From assembly GCA_026415325.1 (NCBI GenBank), contig JAOAHH010000130.1, forward strand, positions 40,001-76,854: DNA of 36,854 bases. The letters are read 5' to 3'. The DNA is from Thermodesulfobacteriota bacterium (GTDB lineage: Bacteria; Desulfobacterota; WTBG01; CAIYCZ01; CAIRTM01). Positions 35,433 through 36,854 of this stretch are shown one piece after another (position 1 is the stretch's first letter; each line of letters opens with the position of its first letter). A program made the translations under genes and the position numbers. Below the pieces are notes generated by a model. It did no database searches, had not been told where the DNA came from, and worked only from the letters and a program-made list of their open reading frames with translations.

Positions 35433-36446
35433 TTAATTGAAGATATCGTAGAGAACCTTTGGTACTGCTTTCACCGGTTCATGAAAGGTTGTGGTTCCAT
35501 CCCTATCGACATCTTCAAGCTTGTAATAGTATGCCTTCATGCTCTTTATCGAGGTGTCAACATATTCATAACTCGCACCTTGTGTCGGGCTGCCATTCGC
35601 AGGGATAATTTCGGAGTTTATCTTAACATATTCACCGTTTTTATTCTCTGCGCGGTAAATGTTGAATCCGTAATTATTGGTCTCGGAAGCGGTTTCCCAA
35701 AGAATCTGCACTTTTCCTTTTGATTTGAGCGCCTTGAAGGAAACGAGTTCGATAACTGTTTCTTCCTCACATACGCCTGAACAATAATTGCAATATCCGT
35801 TCGGCGACCATACTGTGCTTATGCTGGTACACGGGTCAGGATCATAGTTGCCGATATAGCACTGGAGCTGTGTAACAATGGTACAATATTTTATAACCCG
35901 CCAAGGAGTGCAACATTTTACGGTAATTGTTGTTTCGCAGCATCCTTTTTTCAGCCACGGAAAGCATTTGGGATCGTAGGTGAAATTACCTTTCGGTAAA
36001 CCAATTGATTGCATGGAATAGACGGGAAGTTCCTCAAATGAACCGCCAACATAAATAATATCGTCAAAAGGACATATATGGATATATCCCCATCCCCATT
36101 CTATTTCTATAGGAATATGCAAAAGCGGTGCTTTTATTTTTGCTTTTCCATTACTATCAGTAATGGTAGAAAAAGTTTTGAGGACAGCAATGGGTTGGTA
36201 ATCTTCCGGATCCCCTTTTTGGAGAATAATATCGAATTCTGCCACATAATTTTCAACAGGTGCACCACCTTGCGTGCAAATTATATCTAATGTATAAGCG
36301 CCGGTTTCCCACGTACTACTTTCATCTGATGACCAGGGGCACGTACTTAAATCAATGCTGCATTCTATTGGAGCTACCGATGCATACGTTGTCGGCACAA
36401 ACACCAACATCAAAATTGCAAGTCCGTAAAAAATTTTCTTCATCAT
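35433..36446 (-). CDS. secreted cysteine-rich protein with C-terminal fibronectin III-like domain
   Basis: 337 residues with a clear signal peptide (MMKKIFYGLAILMLVFVPTTYA). Residues 28-235 hold fifteen cysteines, including pairs (GCCET, KCCTPW) and CNYCSGVC, so it should be disulfide-rich after export. The start of this region has an Ig-like feel (YTLDIICTQGGAPVENYVAEFDI). A Cys-free C-terminal domain (about 240-330: VSFKALKSKGKVQILWETASETNNYGFNIYR, then YYYKLEDVDRDGT) matches fibronectin-type beta-sandwiches at the end of secreted proteins. Function unknown. GGGAAGGAGG lies 6 bases before the start. Confidence 0.75.
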   Translation of the reverse strand: MMKKIFYGLAILMLVFVPTTYASVAPIECSIDLSTCPWSSDESSTWETGAYTLDIICTQGGAPVENYVAEFDIILQKGDPEDYQPIAVLKTFSTITDSNGKAKIKAPLLHIPIEIEWGWGYIHICPFDDIIYVGGSFEELPVYSMQSIGLPKGNFTYDPKCFPWLKKGCCETTITVKCCTPWRVIKYCTIVTQLQCYIGNYDPDPCTSISTVWSPNGYCNYCSGVCEEETVIELVSFKALKSKGKVQILWETASETNNYGFNIYRAENKNGEYVKINSEIIPANGSPTQGASYEYVDTSIKSMKAYYYKLEDVDRDGTTTFHEPVKAVPKVLYDIFN

Positions 36447-36681
36447 ATTAACCTCCTTCCCACCCTCATTGGTTTATGACTCTAAATTTTATTCCCGTCA
36501 ATAGATTAACATTTGAACAGATATCTGTCAAGAATTATTATTTTCAATTTTTTAATTTTAATTTTTTATACTCTAGTCTATTGTTTTTGTATATTATTTT
36601 TTATTTTTTATTTATACATTTGTTTTTCATCTATATTTACCTAATAGCTTCAATTTTTAAAAAGATATATGTTGATTTTCT
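36447..36681. other. A/T-rich intergenic stretch
   Basis: Apart from the promoter above and the ribosome site, this stretch is low-complexity T-rich DNA (about 36531-36660). I see no gene or conserved structure in it. Confidence 0.7.
36503..36531 (-). promoter_or_regulatory. promoter of the Cys-rich secreted gene, with palindrome
   Basis: Minus strand: TTGACA (36531-36526), 17-base spacer, TAATCT (36508-36503). A perfect 12-base palindrome ACAGATATCTGT (36517-36528) overlaps the -35 end and may be an operator. Confidence 0.7.
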
Positions 36682-36714
36682 ATGAAAAAAAAATGAAAAA
36701 AAAATGAAAAAAAA
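36682..36714 (+). repeat. three tandem 11-bp A-tract repeats
   Basis: Three exact units of ATGAAAAAAAA in tandem. The spacing of A-tracts is close to one helical turn, so the DNA should be bent. It borders the end of the insertion element. Confidence 0.9.
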
Positions 36715-36723
36715 AGTAAACTA

Positions 36724-36766
36724 CTACCGCCTGAAGGCGGTAGCTTTGGACTCGGCTGCAAGCCGA
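36724..36766 (-). mobile_element. terminal hairpins of an IS200/IS605-type element
   Basis: Two compact hairpins: CTACCGCC-TGAA-GGCGGTAG (36724-36743) and TCGGCT-GCA-AGCCGA (36752-36766 with the last base at the tnpA stop). They lie just after the tnpA stop on the minus strand. Subterminal hairpins rather than inverted repeats are the mark of this family. The other end is outside the window. Confidence 0.7.
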
Positions 36767-36854
36767 CTAAAGTTCATCATCCGTTTTGAAGTTATCTTCT
36801 TGTGGTTCCAAACCTTGTTGCTCAATATATTTTATGATTACTTCATCAGTCACA
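36767..36854 (-). CDS. tnpA: IS200-type transposase TnpA, C-terminal fragment at window edge
   Basis: The last 28-29 codons, read on the minus strand as VTDEVIIKYIEQQ then GLEPQEDNFKTDDEL and TAG. The first part resembles the C-terminal helix of IS200 TnpA (…I.RYI..Q), a single-strand transposase of the HUH-Tyr class. The rest of the gene lies beyond 36854, so intactness cannot be judged. The call depends on the short match plus the hairpins next to it. Confidence 0.65.
   Translation of the reverse strand, partial: VTDEVIIKYIEQQGLEPQEDNFKTDDEL

Noticed and set aside
36682-36714. Tandem repeats as a CRISPR array
   Set aside because: The units are 11 bases, low-complexity and have no spacers; no cas genes are near.

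Overview
The window looks like part of the chromosome of an anaerobic or microaerophilic Gram-negative bacterium with moderate GC. Evidence for a double membrane: a TolC-type outer-membrane channel, Tat translocase genes, a SurA-like periplasmic foldase, and several proteins with export signals. Evidence for anaerobic metabolism: a 2-oxoacid:ferredoxin oxidoreductase, an HdrD-like iron-sulfur protein, a split-Soret-type dihaem cytochrome and radical SAM chemistry. RNase Y, MutS2 and a zapB-zapA-(6S RNA)-rny order recall Desulfobacterota-like or related phyla, but the sequence alone does not fix the taxon.

Layout. 1-4779 (minus): an HDAC-family deacetylase, zapB, zapA, a strong candidate 6S RNA, rny from a TTG start, and tyrS cut by the window edge. 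4846-5842 (plus): tatA/B-tatC. 5882-11267 (minus): an RlmD-type rRNA methyltransferase, a PilZ protein, an HdrD-like CCG-domain protein with a strong terminator, and a tolC-marR operon with a palindromic candidate operator on its promoter. 11578-12195 (plus): a secreted WG-repeat protein.

12350-20333 (plus) is an arsenic island: arsR, acr3, a Tat-exported split-Soret-type cytochrome, arsM, arsC, an ArsP-like permease, a small thioredoxin-like protein, a DGC protein, arsF-like, arsG-like, then a radical SAM/SPASM protein with an AbrB-like N-terminus. Most spacings are short or overlapping. The set covers sensing, arsenate reduction, arsenite efflux, methylation and probably organoarsenical reduction and export, plus an extracytoplasmic haem protein of unknown role. 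This is the most system-like region.

20418-27401 (plus): a Nudix hydrolase, mutS2, a flavin-binding split-barrel protein, a SurA/PpiC foldase, then msrA, hsp20 and msrB, with both Msr enzymes carrying export signals. Facing them (27432-29117, minus) is an unusual periplasmic protein that joins a thioredoxin/TlpA domain to an FMN-binding-like module. It may feed electrons to the Msr pair.

29265-35320 (plus): a small Cys-rich protein, a ferritin-like gene interrupted by one in-frame TAA exactly at a metal-ligand Glu codon, a 2-oxoacid:ferredoxin oxidoreductase pair, nadD, and a YyaL/DUF255 thioredoxin-domain protein. 35433-36446 (minus) is a Cys-rich secreted protein with a fibronectin-III-like end. 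The last 400 bases hold A/T-rich DNA, three phased 11-bp A-tract repeats, and the end of an IS200/IS605 element (two hairpins and the TnpA C-terminus).
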